Shown here: one piece after another, positions 14,181 through 22,387 of the stretch
How the letters are laid out: the number at the start of each line of letters is the position of its first letter
Position numbering within the stretch: position 1 is the stretch's first letter
NCBI GenBank assembly: GCA_905203555.1
Contig: CAJKWK010000037.1
Coordinates: 1 to 27,110 of the forward strand
DNA from: an uncultured Lachnospiraceae bacterium
Lineage (GTDB): Bacteria; Bacillota; Clostridia; Lachnospirales; Lachnospiraceae
Length of the DNA: 27,110 nucleotides
Reading direction: 5' to 3'
Notes under the pieces: generated by a model
Told to the model about the DNA's origin: nothing
Databases searched by the model: none
What the model saw: the letters and a program-made list of their open reading frames with translations, nothing else
Program-made: the position numbers and the translations under genes

Positions 14181-15281
14181 TTATCCTTTCACTGCCTCTT
14201 CTACTTCCTCCAAAGAACAGCCCGTTAATTGTGCTGTTTCCTCTATATCCTGCAGCTTTGCATACACCTTCCGCAGCATCTGCATTCGTTTCTCTACCTC
14301 TCTCTTTCTATCATATTCCTGCTGCTCTAGTTGTTTTCTCTGCTCTTCCAGTTGATTCTTCTGCACGTTAATTTCATCCTGCATCTCATCGATCATCAAC
14401 TGCACTGTATTCCGATCCAACTCGAGCAATTCCTCCGAAAACATCTTCATCACCTCATCTATGTTCTGGCACATCTCGTATGCCTCCTCATACATTGCCC
14501 GGAACTCCGGATACTGCTCAATCAATCGGATAATCACCCCCGGATCATCCATGCACAAGAATGCCAGCCATGCCTCTAGTTTATTATCAAACTTCGTTTT
14601 CTTCATATTTCTGTTTTTATTGTCATAGATTTCTTTATAGATGTCAAGTGGGATGCAGATATATTCCTGCAGCAGATTCCACTCCAGTCCGCTGTCAAAT
14701 ACCTGTTTCGATTGATGTTTGTACCTATCTGGATATGCATGAAACTCCTTCAGGCTTTTTTCAAATAAAACAATCGTATAAACTCCTTTGATATCTTTAT
14801 AACTGAACTTCTTTTTCTTCCGGCCTTTCACTCGTTTATACTGGCGCAAAAGCAAGTCCGCAGAATAACAGGCGCACCGCTCTCCCGGAAATTTATAGCC
14901 AATCTTCTGCACCTCCAGATTCACAATCGTACCGTCTTCCAGTTGTACAACAATATCCATAATCAGCAAAGTCATCTCATCCGCAATTCGAGTAGAATCA
15001 TTGGGAAGTATTTCCAGAATCTTCACCATTTTTCCTAAAATCAATGACAAAAACTCTTCCAATCTCTCCGGTGTATACTCCGGGTTCATCACTTCTTTAA
15101 AGAATCCGTCATACAGAAACTTAATTCCCCGTACTCCGGTACAGAAATCCAGAAATTCTCTCTGCTGTTCTTCCGTCCATTCTTCAAATAGCTCTCTCAA
15201 TTCTGACTTGCTTTGAATTTCCGCAAGCAGAGTTTCCCGTTCTTTTAATATCGGGAAATACTGTTTCAACGTTGTTGCCAT
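14181..15281 (-). CDS. Rpn-family / PD-(D/E)XK nuclease-type putative transposase
   Basis: About 366 residues. The nuclease-fold core is around LIMDIVVQLEDGTIVNLEVQ, with Asp, then Glu and Gln on adjacent strands in the pattern typical of the PDDEXK_2 family. The tail (about 285-350) is a strong charged coiled coil. Such proteins are widespread in multiple copies in gut Firmicutes and are often labelled transposase. For the related E. coli RpnA-E, DNA nuclease activity and recombination promotion have been reported, and a role against phage has been proposed. AAGGAGG lies 8 bases before the ATG at 15281, so the GTG two codons earlier is not needed. No terminal inverted repeats or target duplications are visible around it, so there is no sign that this copy is itself a transposon. 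Confidence 0.8.
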   Translation of the reverse strand: MATTLKQYFPILKERETLLAEIQSKSELRELFEEWTEEQQREFLDFCTGVRGIKFLYDGFFKEVMNPEYTPERLEEFLSLILGKMVKILEILPNDSTRIADEMTLLIMDIVVQLEDGTIVNLEVQKIGYKFPGERCACYSADLLLRQYKRVKGRKKKKFSYKDIKGVYTIVLFEKSLKEFHAYPDRYKHQSKQVFDSGLEWNLLQEYICIPLDIYKEIYDNKNRNMKKTKFDNKLEAWLAFLCMDDPGVIIRLIEQYPEFRAMYEEAYEMCQNIDEVMKMFSEELLELDRNTVQLMIDEMQDEINVQKNQLEEQRKQLEQQEYDRKREVEKRMQMLRKVYAKLQDIEETAQLTGCSLEEVEEAVKG

Positions 15282-15343
15282 AGGCACATCCTCCTTTTTA
15301 ACCTAACCTTTTTGTATCTTTCACTTTTTACATTCATGGATTG

Positions 15344-15358
15344 TGCCTGACTTAGGCA
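15344..15358. repeat. Short inverted repeat upstream of the Rpn-family gene
   Basis: TGCCT-GACTT-AGGCA lies about 60 bases before the start codon. No clear -35/-10 pair accompanies it. It may be an operator site. Confidence 0.35.
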
Positions 15359-15422
15359 TCTAAATGAACCCCATACTAGAAATGCCGCAGGAAGAACATC
15401 CTGCTGAAAATTTTTATTTCGT

Positions 15423-15469
15423 AAAAAAATATAATGGGAAGTGTACGTTTACCTTAACATACACTTCCC
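15423..15469 (-). terminator. Terminator of degV
   Basis: Minus-strand arms GGGAAGTGTA and TACACTTCCC form a perfect 10-bp stem with a 14-base loop. ATTATATTTTTTT follows. It lies about 70 bases after the degV stop. Confidence 0.8.
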
Positions 15470-15540
15470 GTAAAATCTATCTGTTTCTTGTTGATAACCA
15501 CTGTGAATTTGTTGGTAACTCATTCCAACTTTTATTCAAA

Positions 15541-16377
15541 TTAAGAAAGTTGCCTTTCAAAACCAATCATCAAACCACCCTGCTCTGCATAATAACTACA
15601 CAAGCCATATGTCTTTTCAACACGGACAACTGCATCTGCAAATTCTCCTAAAATAAGTTCTTTTAAATTATTTGCAGCTTTTTCGTTAAAACAATGATCG
15701 ATTACAACCTTCCCACCGTTATAACCTTTTTCCTTCATATTTGAGAAAATCTTCTGTATCGCTTTCTTTTCACCCCTGCACTTATCGGTCGGATGAAGTC
15801 CATCTTTCACATCTCCAACAACACGAATCCCTATAACACTACAAAGTGCTGCTGTTGTATGACTAACCCTTCCATTATTGGCAAGATTCTTCAATGATTG
15901 TAAAGAGAACAGCAAACAACTTCTTTTCTCTTTATATTCTTTGATTTCTTTACATACAGTATCAAAATCTTTTCCTTCTGCAACGAGCTCTCTTATCTTC
16001 TCTGCCAAAAGTTTCATCTCCGGTCCCGCAGAATAAGAGTCCAAAACAAAAACCTTCTTTCCCGGATTCTCTTCTTCATACTGTGCTTTCGCAGTCATAG
16101 CTGCATTGTAACTCCCGGATAATAAACTAATAATTGTCAGACAATACACCTCATCCGCATCTCCAAATGCGTCCAGCCAGTCTCCGATACCCGGACATGC
16201 GCTGCTGGATTTCCCTTGAAAATGTTTAAGAAAATCTGTCATCTCAAGAACATCTAAATCTTGATCATCTCGAAATTCCCTCTCATCTGTTACTATTGTA
16301 AGCGGTGCACATGCAAAATCAATTCCCTCTAATTCCTGCAAATTCGCCCCCGAATCAGCTACAATCTTAATACTCAT
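15541..16377 (-). CDS. DegV family lipid (fatty acid)-binding protein
   Basis: 278 residues covering the whole DegV fold. The N terminus is MSIKIVADSGANL, where the family has the IVTDS(T/S)-type start. Later come TIISLLSGSYNAAMTAK, with the lipid carboxylate-contacting Ser motif, and LANNGRVSHTTAALCSVIGI, the family's conserved central helix and strand. DegV (FakB) proteins present a bound fatty acid to the FakA kinase so it can enter phospholipid synthesis; no fakA gene is in this window, so the partner must lie elsewhere. AAGGAG lies 7 bases before the ATG. It has its own promoter and terminator, so it is a single-gene unit. Confidence 0.92.
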   Translation of the reverse strand: MSIKIVADSGANLQELEGIDFACAPLTIVTDEREFRDDQDLDVLEMTDFLKHFQGKSSSACPGIGDWLDAFGDADEVYCLTIISLLSGSYNAAMTAKAQYEEENPGKKVFVLDSYSAGPEMKLLAEKIRELVAEGKDFDTVCKEIKEYKEKRSCLLFSLQSLKNLANNGRVSHTTAALCSVIGIRVVGDVKDGLHPTDKCRGEKKAIQKIFSNMKEKGYNGGKVVIDHCFNEKAANNLKELILGEFADAVVRVEKTYGLCSYYAEQGGLMIGFERQLS

Positions 16378-16460
16378 TTGAAATCTCCTTATCCTATCGT
16401 AAAAATAAAGTTATTATTACCTTTTTATGTGGTTTTTAATACTACTTGCATCTTCGGTGT

Positions 16461-16489
16461 ATTATATAGTATAAACGTTGATTTGTCAA
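16461..16489 (-). promoter_or_regulatory. Promoter of degV with overlapping dyad
   Basis: -35 TTGACA (16484-16489), 17 bases, -10 TATAAT (16461-16466), both perfect. The -35 lies inside GTTGACAAATCAAC (arms GTTGA/TCAAC), a possible operator. Confidence 0.88.
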
Positions 16490-16618
16490 CAACTTAAATT
16501 ATCCTAGTATTCTTTACTTTTTATCTTTTTCATAAATTTTATAAAAAACAAAGAATTTTTCTGCTACGTTAATAATTCCAACATATTTTGAACACACTTT
16601 TTCAGTATACTAAGTCCA

Positions 16619-16758
16619 AGATAGTTGATAACACAACTATCTCCCCCCTCATAAAGTATTGACATCCAGAGGGAAACCTCCGGATGTCCACTTTACTCTC
16701 ATTCCTTTAGATAACTATAAAACCAACGACCCCCGTTAACCTTTCGGCTAACGGGGGT
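16619..16758 (-). ncRNA. Candidate structured RNA (three-hairpin intergenic element)
   Basis: The 440-base gap between cls and degV holds three strong hairpins. H1 (16729-16758) has arms ACCCCCGTTAGCC/GGTTAACGGGGGT with a GAAA loop on the minus strand. H2 (16661-16688) has GACATCC-G-GAGG / CCTC-T-GGATGTC, with outer arms GTAAAGT/ACTTTAT (16651-16657 and 16690-16696). H3 (16619-16642) has AGATAGTTG/CAACTATCT with a 6-base loop. The one irregular pair in H1, in H2 and in the outer H2 arms is G-U when read on the minus strand but A-C on the plus strand, which favours a minus-strand RNA. No promoter or T-rich 3' end was found for it alone. H1 also resembles the inverted repeat at the transfer origins of Tn916/ICEBs1-type elements, so an orphan oriT is an alternative. 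Confidence 0.45.
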
Positions 16759-16816
16759 TCGCTGTTTGTAAAAACTATAACTCCATTCTCTTTTTGGATT
16801 TCATCCAAGTCTTCTA

Positions 16817-18223
16817 TCACATCAACGGAGCAAACGGCAAAAAGATACTTTCCAAAACTCGCTCTTTTTTATTCCGTTCCTTGAAATGTTCCCATGTATA
16901 TGGAATACAATTTTCAATATCCTGATCATAAATAGCATTGTACTTTTGTACTAATTGATTCTCATAAAAGACACCGCACACTTCATCATCCACCATCAAA
17001 CTTCGCATATCCATATTCACAGAACCGATACAACACAATTCTTCGTCGATCACCATTGTTTTTGCATGAATATAACCTTTGTATTTATATACCTTTGTGC
17101 CATATTCCAATAACTGTCCGCTATAATAATTTGTCACCGGATCCAAAAAGAAACTTGCCTTAATCCCCGGTATCATCAGCTCAATCTCCACCCCGGATGC
17201 CGCGGCAGTCTTCAATGCATCCAAAACAGATGCATCAGGAATAAAATACGGGGATTGAATCCGAATCCTTTTCTTTGCACTTCTAATCATACTTAGATAA
17301 CACATTTTCACCGCTTCTTTGTCCGTATCTACACCACCTGCGATAAACTGACACAAAGACGGTGTAATCTCATAATGTTCTGATTGCATCCTTTGTATAA
17401 AAGCAATCGTATACTCCCAATCACAACGTTTAATAGAACATAGCCAATCTTTCAAAAAATATGTATTCAGAACAGAAACACAGGCTCCTTCCAGCCGAAT
17501 CTGTGTATCTCTCCAGGGATTTTTGATTTTATCCATATTCGCATATTGTTTTCCGATATTCATTCCGCCAATATATGCAGTCTTCTGATCGATCGAAACA
17601 ATCTTACGATGACTCCGGTAATGTGTAAAATACGGTTTCACCCGCACCACTTTTCCTCCAGCTTGAACCAACGGCTGAAACATTTTTTTCGGTGTAGAAA
17701 GATTTGCGATAAAATCACACATTACCCATACTTCTACACCCTCTCTTGCCTTTTCCGTTAAAACTTCTACTAATTTTTTGCCTACCAGATCATGATGAAT
17801 CGTATAAAATTCTATAAAAATGCAGCTTTTTGCCTGTTTCAGATCTTTAAACAGCTGTGTATAGTGACTTTCCCCATCTATATAAAATTCCGCATCCTTA
17901 TAACTGGTCAATTCACTGGCATTATATACCGTATTAAATTGGATCACCTGCATATCCGATTCAGACAATCGGCTCTCATCGATTGAAAAGGAGGGCAGCA
18001 ATTCCACATTATACGGCTGATCTTTCAACTTCTTATTTCGAATTACTGCTGTCAGCTTAATTGCAACCGTACTTCCAAAAATCAAATACAAAACAGTCCC
18101 CACATAGGGAAGAAAAATCATAATCACTACCCATAACAATGCTTCCGTAGGACGTTTTCTCTCTACAAAAATAACCATAAGTATCAACAAAAGATAGATC
18201 ATAAACAAAATAAAATGAAACAT
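16817..18223 (-). CDS. cls: Cardiolipin synthase (phospholipase D superfamily)
   Basis: About 468 residues. Two membrane helices at the N terminus are followed by the two catalytic HKD motifs of the PLD superfamily: HRKIVSID with H205/K207/D212, and HAKTMVID followed by GSVNMDMRS. It joins two phosphatidylglycerol molecules into cardiolipin and glycerol at the membrane. GAAGGTGA lies about 6 bases before the ATG at 18223. The ATG at 18271 directly abuts the stop of the upstream nuclease gene, lacks a ribosome binding site, and would add a polar extension before the first helix. It is the last gene of the unit starting at 19565. Confidence 0.94.
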   Translation of the reverse strand: MFHFILFMIYLLLILMVIFVERKRPTEALLWVVIMIFLPYVGTVLYLIFGSTVAIKLTAVIRNKKLKDQPYNVELLPSFSIDESRLSESDMQVIQFNTVYNASELTSYKDAEFYIDGESHYTQLFKDLKQAKSCIFIEFYTIHHDLVGKKLVEVLTEKAREGVEVWVMCDFIANLSTPKKMFQPLVQAGGKVVRVKPYFTHYRSHRKIVSIDQKTAYIGGMNIGKQYANMDKIKNPWRDTQIRLEGACVSVLNTYFLKDWLCSIKRCDWEYTIAFIQRMQSEHYEITPSLCQFIAGGVDTDKEAVKMCYLSMIRSAKKRIRIQSPYFIPDASVLDALKTAAASGVEIELMIPGIKASFFLDPVTNYYSGQLLEYGTKVYKYKGYIHAKTMVIDEELCCIGSVNMDMRSLMVDDEVCGVFYENQLVQKYNAIYDQDIENCIPYTWEHFKERNKKERVLESIFLPFAPLM

Positions 18224-18271
18224 GTATCTCACCTTCTCGCTTTCTTTTGTGCATTCTTCAGTATCAGGCAT

Positions 18272-19156
18272 CTATGGATTGCATCGCTTACATGGCGCAT
18301 ACCCCTGTTCTATGACTTCTTCTCGGGAACCACAAAATTCACTCTTATTCTTTTCTTTCATCTGCTTTAAGCTGGAACACTCCGGTAAATGAAATTTTCT
18401 GGTATTTGTATTTAAAATATAAGTAACTTCTGTACTCTCCGAATGTTCTTCCTGCTCTTTTCCTGTCTCGTCCTTTGATACAGATTCTCCGCCAACATAG
18501 GTACTCTCACCTGATTCATAATCAATTTCCACTCCCGGCTGCACATTATAGCAAAAGACATTAAACAAAATCCCTTCTCCATCATCTTCCACCGACTTTG
18601 CTTCCATCTGTACGCCACTTGCAACCAGATTGTCTCCTTCATAAACCGGAGTCACACGATATAATACATGATTATTTGTTTCTTTAATGTAATCCGCCAC
18701 CATATTTTCAAACGGGAGCATTCCTTCTACATTCAAATATCGGGTTCCTGTAATCAGATTTTCCGGATTTGCATTTTCAGCAGTCAGCTGAAATCCTATA
18801 AGATGACAACGATTATACAGATATTTTCCATCCACACAATCATATTTTACCGTATGCCAGCCCGAAGGTTTTACAGCTCCGATAGAATCTCTTTTTTCAG
18901 TCGGCATCAAATCAGTACCTATATTTGCCGTTGCCACACCACATCGTCCCAATTCATCCAGTTCACTATAGGTTTCATAAGAATCTGTATTCATCTCCGA
19001 TTCCGAAAATGTTGGAATATTATCATTGACGACCGTATAGGCTTCCTGAGGCACTATAGTCTCTGCCTTTTCTTCCGGAGCATTACTCCCACAGCCTGAT
19101 ACTGTCCACAAAAAAATCAGCATCATAGACAAACCGATTCGTTTTATCTTATTCAT
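18272..19156 (-). CDS. Lipoprotein DNA/RNA non-specific endonuclease with C-terminal Ada-like zinc motif
   Basis: About 294 residues. A lipoprotein signal (VSGC, lipidated C22) should anchor it on the outer face of the membrane. The nuclease core resembles the streptodornase/EndA Endonuclease_NS_2 group: YLYNRCHLIGFQLTAENANP, then NLITGTRYLN. The (D/N)RGH motif reads N115-R116-C-H118, so the catalytic His is kept and the Gly is Cys. The last 45 residues carry HLPECSSL...GYAPCKRCNP, like the zinc-binding Ada-type tail found on several extracellular nucleases. Likely roles are nucleotide scavenging or DNA processing at the cell surface. GGAGG lies 9 bases before the ATG at 19156; the longer start at 19186 is less likely. 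It overlaps the upstream gene by 8 bases, so translation is probably coupled. Confidence 0.88.
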   Translation of the reverse strand: MNKIKRIGLSMMLIFLWTVSGCGSNAPEEKAETIVPQEAYTVVNDNIPTFSESEMNTDSYETYSELDELGRCGVATANIGTDLMPTEKRDSIGAVKPSGWHTVKYDCVDGKYLYNRCHLIGFQLTAENANPENLITGTRYLNVEGMLPFENMVADYIKETNNHVLYRVTPVYEGDNLVASGVQMEAKSVEDDGEGILFNVFCYNVQPGVEIDYESGESTYVGGESVSKDETGKEQEEHSESTEVTYILNTNTRKFHLPECSSLKQMKEKNKSEFCGSREEVIEQGYAPCKRCNP

Positions 19157-19565
19157 GTTTATATTCCTCCATTGTAATTTTTTCATGGGATGATCCCGGA
19201 AACTCTTCTGTATGTTCTAATTTCCAGGACTTTTCTGCAAGATCAATGTCCAAAAACTGATCCCCCGGATATCTCCGATTCCACCGAAATAAAATCAATT
19301 TTTCAATCTTCTCTTCATACGCTTTTACAGATACATTTTCCACAAAACAATACTCCCCGCTCTTTGCAGAATCCAAAAAATCTTCTGCAACGGATATTGC
19401 CTTTTCGGCCGACTGCTCAAACTGCCGGTAGGAATATGCATTCATCCATAATCTTTTTCCTTCCGCCATTGCAAGAATCTTTTCTCTTAGAATCCGATCC
19501 TGACTCTGCCTGCGCTGGTGAAACATCATCCCATTTTTCTCATCTACTGCCATTATCACTATCAA
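19149..19565 (-). CDS. DHFR-like small protein of unknown function
   Basis: About 139 residues beginning LIVIMAVDEKNGMMFHQRRQ. The start and the later GKRLWMNAYSYRQF recall the N-terminal strand and the third strand of dihydrofolate reductase, but the substrate residues are not preserved. Related Lachnospiraceae proteins are often labelled ribonuclease Z, without visible support such as a metallo-beta-lactamase HxHxDH motif. FPGSSHEKI near the C terminus is conserved as I recall the family. I start at the TTG at 19565, with GAGGG 8 bases upstream. The ATG at 19601 lies at or before the predicted transcription start, so it is unlikely to be translated. First gene of a three-gene unit with the nuclease and cls. 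Confidence 0.7.
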   Translation of the reverse strand: MIVIMAVDEKNGMMFHQRRQSQDRILREKILAMAEGKRLWMNAYSYRQFEQSAEKAISVAEDFLDSAKSGEYCFVENVSVKAYEEKIEKLILFRWNRRYPGDQFLDIDLAEKSWKLEHTEEFPGSSHEKITMEEYKHE

Positions 19566-19605
19566 GTTCTTATCCCTCTTTTCCAAATATCCTAAATCCA
19601 TATTC

Positions 19606-19634
19606 TATATAAGATATATTATCATAACTGTCTA
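19606..19634 (-). promoter_or_regulatory. Promoter of the DHFR-like / nuclease / cls unit
   Basis: -35 TAGACA (19629-19634), 17 bases, -10 TATATA (19606-19611). Initiation near 19599 supports the downstream TTG start of the first gene. Confidence 0.6.
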
Positions 19635-19653
19635 TTTTGTAAATGATAATACA

Positions 19654-19704
19654 AAAAGACTGCCGCCTTCACAACATCTTTTCTTTGTGAAGACCACAGT
19701 CTTT
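19654..19704 (-). terminator. Terminator of the lipoprotein gene
   Basis: Minus-strand arms AAAGACTG/CAGTCTTT (8 bp), then an internal loop and CTTCACAA/TTGTGAAG (8 bp), ending in TTTTTG. It lies about 40 bases after the stop codon at 19743. Confidence 0.82.
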
Positions 19705-19742
19705 CTATCTACTTTTTTCAAATACACGCAACACTCCGATGA

Positions 19743-20528
19743 TCAATTCCTGCTTTGTGTCCGGAATTTATAATTCACTGTACCATTCTCCCAGATTCCC
19801 TGCAATTCATAAGTCGTATCCGGTTTAAAACAAGCAGTATAACCTTGCTCTGTTTTGGTAACTTCAACTTCCTTCGTCTCCTCACCTGCATACTCCAACA
19901 GTTTCATTTCCTTCGGATTAGAAGAAAAATATAACGTTCCTTCTTCGCTTTCTTTCTCCAGATCCAACATACTATATTCAGCTTCAGATCCTTCATTCAA
20001 AACAAGATTCTGCTCTTCTCCATTAGCATCTGTGTACTTCCACTCATAAGAAGTTTCATAAACCGCAGTTGATACAGTCCCGTATGACTGTGAAAATTCT
20101 ATTGATAAAGCCGGAATCATAGAAGGATCTGCTGGCGGATCCAGATACTCTTCAATCAAAGGACGATACTTTTCTGCAAGTTCTTCACTGCCTTCTTCCA
20201 ACCGAACCGCTTCTTTAATATCCGCATAAATTGGGGGAATACTGTTTGTCATAATCCCCGAACCTGCTAACTGTATCTTGTCTCCATCTTTCAAATCTTC
20301 CAGATTTAATGCATTTCCTTTGTTATCTTTAATCTTATCCAAAGGAAGTTCCGCAAGAAATACCATATCAGTTTCCGGATCTACAAAGGCATACGACTGA
20401 TTCTCATCCCCATACGTAATAAAAATTCCGGTCGGTCCCTGTACCTCCTCTTCAGAATTTCCACATGCAGTAAAAATAAAAGCTGCTGCAACAGTCACTG
20501 TTAATGCAATTAGTTTTCTCAATCTCAT
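19743..20528 (-). CDS. Secreted lipoprotein, function unknown
   Basis: About 261 residues with a lipoprotein signal (FTAC, lipidated C22). The mature part opens with GIFITYGDENQSYAFVDPET, then KDGDKIQLAG. This could be an OB-like beta domain of the kind seen in small DUF3221-type lipoproteins, but I am not sure of the family. The second half is beta-rich with acidic stretches and no catalytic motif I can see. CAGGAGG lies 8 bases before the ATG at 20528; the upstream ATG at 20594 lacks a good site and would bury the signal peptide. It is probably a single-gene unit ended at 19654-19704. Its promoter is not clear in the 100 bases upstream. Confidence 0.8.
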   Translation of the reverse strand: MRLRKLIALTVTVAAAFIFTACGNSEEEVQGPTGIFITYGDENQSYAFVDPETDMVFLAELPLDKIKDNKGNALNLEDLKDGDKIQLAGSGIMTNSIPPIYADIKEAVRLEEGSEELAEKYRPLIEEYLDPPADPSMIPALSIEFSQSYGTVSTAVYETSYEWKYTDANGEEQNLVLNEGSEAEYSMLDLEKESEEGTLYFSSNPKEMKLLEYAGEETKEVEVTKTEQGYTACFKPDTTYELQGIWENGTVNYKFRTQSRN

Positions 20529-20629
20529 CTCTTTATCCTCCTGGATTTTTCTTTTACTAATCATAAGAGTCCTATCTCTATCAGTTTGTTGCATAAAAAC
20601 AAAGAAAATTCAATAAAAGAAAAATACTT

Positions 20630-22012
20630 TTATTTTATCTCTATCTTTTCCTTTTTCTCTCCCATCTGTTTAAATTCTTTCACAATAAAGAAAATACAAA
20701 GTACTGCTGCGACTCCATCTGCAATCGGCGCAGAAAACATAACGCCTTCAATTCCTATAAAGATCGGTAAAATAATCAATAACGGCAGCAAGAAAATAAT
20801 CTGCCTGGTCAGTGATAAAAATATACCTTTTCCTGCTTTCCCGATAGATGTAAATGTATTGGCTGTAATCGGCTGAATTCCATTAATAAATGTAAAAAAC
20901 ATATAAATCCGGAAAAATTTCTCAGCAAACAGAAAATATTCTTCACTTCCAGAACCAAAAATTCCGATAATCTGCCTTGGCATCAGCTGGAACAAAAGAA
21001 ATGCAACAACAGAAATGCCAATTGCTGCAGTAACAGCTTTTTTATAAGTACTCTTCACCCGCTCATATTTCCCGGCGCCATAATTATAACTGATGATCGG
21101 CTGAATCCCCTGCGAAATTCCAATCACAATTGCAAAAAAGATCATTCCGACCTTTGATATAATTCCTGCACATGCCAAAGGAATATCGCTGCCGTAAGCA
21201 GACTGCGCTCCATAATAAGTCAATGTATTGTTCATTACAACTTGTACAATCATCATCGCAATTTGATTAAAGAAAGGAGCCATTCCAAGCGATAGTATCG
21301 GAATCCACGCAGCCTTTGACGGCAGCAGGCTTTTTAATGGGATATGAACTGTCTTAAATCTGGTCAAATAACCAAGGACCATCAGACCGGAAACAATTTG
21401 TCCTATTATGGTAGCCCAGGCTGCACCTGCCATGCCCATATCAAATCCAAAAATAAACAGAGGATCTAAAATCGTATTGATAATAGCTCCAACTAATGTG
21501 CACAACATCGAATATTTGGGGCTGCCATCCGCACGAATCAAATTACTTCCTCCTGTTGTAACAATTAAAAAAGGAAATCCATACGCTGTAATTCCTGTAT
21601 ATAACAAAGCATACTCCAGCACTTGATCCGTAGCACCAAACGCTCGCATCATCGGTTCCAGAAAAATTTCTGAAACCACGCACAACATCACTCCCAGGAT
21701 GAGCATCATGCCGATCGCTCCGCCGGCAAAACTTACAGCCTTTTCCTTTTCTTTCCTCCCCATAGACAGGTTAAAATTCGCTGCGCCTCCTATTCCACAC
21801 AAAAGCGAAATCGCTGTACAAGTGATTGACAGTGGAAATGCGACATTTGTAGCTGCATTTCCAAGCATTCCCACACTTCTTCCTATAAAAAACTGATCCA
21901 CAATGTTATACAAAGAACTCACCAGCATAGCAATAATGCTCGGAATTGCAAATCTTGCGAGCAACTTTCCGATTGGCTCTGCACCAAGTGGATTTATCTG
22001 TCTTTCTTCCAT
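20630..22012 (-). CDS. MATE family multidrug exporter
   Basis: 460 residues with about twelve hydrophobic helices in two related halves, the layout of MATE transporters driven by Na+ or H+. The N terminus (NPLGAEPIGKLLARFAIPSI, then SSLYNIVDQFFIGRSVG) matches the MepA-like subgroup common in Clostridia. SPKYSMLCTLVGAIINTILD and the later QGIQPIISYNYGAGK are further family stretches. Substrates cannot be predicted from sequence. AGGAGG lies 7 bases before the ATG. It follows the small gene at 22088 by 75 bp on the same strand, so it could share a transcript with the acetyltransferase. Only a weak AT hairpin lies after the stop. Confidence 0.93.
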   Translation of the reverse strand: MEERQINPLGAEPIGKLLARFAIPSIIAMLVSSLYNIVDQFFIGRSVGMLGNAATNVAFPLSITCTAISLLCGIGGAANFNLSMGRKEKEKAVSFAGGAIGMMLILGVMLCVVSEIFLEPMMRAFGATDQVLEYALLYTGITAYGFPFLIVTTGGSNLIRADGSPKYSMLCTLVGAIINTILDPLFIFGFDMGMAGAAWATIIGQIVSGLMVLGYLTRFKTVHIPLKSLLPSKAAWIPILSLGMAPFFNQIAMMIVQVVMNNTLTYYGAQSAYGSDIPLACAGIISKVGMIFFAIVIGISQGIQPIISYNYGAGKYERVKSTYKKAVTAAIGISVVAFLLFQLMPRQIIGIFGSGSEEYFLFAEKFFRIYMFFTFINGIQPITANTFTSIGKAGKGIFLSLTRQIIFLLPLLIILPIFIGIEGVMFSAPIADGVAAVLCIFFIVKEFKQMGEKKEKIEIK

Positions 22013-22087
22013 ATACTTCCTCCTATTATTCTTTTGCCTTTTAATACACTGTTCCCCACATGATACGTTATTTATTATTTTATAAAT

Positions 22088-22363
22088 CTACAGCAAACCA
22101 TTTCTATATACATCATTTATCACTGCCTGTGCATGCTCTAATTCTTTTTTCTTAATGATCTCTTCTCTGTCACTAAGAATCGCGATCATCTCGTCTATCA
22201 AATCTTCTACTCTAGGATTTGTGTAACGATACAAATAGCCCAGCATCCTGGTAGCTGTATACTCAGTATTCATATTTTTGTAAGCAATTTCTGCACAAAG
22301 TTCCTCTGGATATCCTTTACTAAGCAGAACTTTATATAACTGCTCTGTCATTTCTGATGCCAT
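22088..22363 (-). CDS. Small conserved protein, function unknown
   Basis: 91-residue soluble, mostly helical protein. The N-terminal half (LLSKGYPEELCAEIAYKNMN, then ATRMLGYLYRY) looks like a compact helical bundle, and the C-terminal half is charged, with a likely long helix. I do not recognise a named domain. The ATG follows GGGGCGAGA at a workable distance. It starts 24 bases after the acetyltransferase stop and is clearly part of the same unit, before the MATE exporter. Confidence 0.75.
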   Translation of the reverse strand: MASEMTEQLYKVLLSKGYPEELCAEIAYKNMNTEYTATRMLGYLYRYTNPRVEDLIDEMIAILSDREEIIKKKELEHAQAVINDVYRNGLL

Positions 22364-22387
22364 AAATCTCGCCCCATTTTTCTTTCT

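Noticed and set aside
14181..15281. Rpn-family gene as a complete insertion sequence
   Set aside because: No terminal inverted repeats or target-site duplication flank it. The nearby palindromes (14153-14166 and 15344-15358) are unrelated to each other.
16642..16696. Short frames in the hairpin element as a leader peptide or small protein
   Set aside because: They are only 10-17 codons long, partly overlap the stems, and have no downstream gene they could control directly, since degV has its own promoter.
20613..20633. AT-only hairpin after the MATE gene as terminator
   Set aside because: Seven A-T-rich pairs overlapping the stop codon, followed by TGAATTTTC rather than a T-run. Too weak to call.
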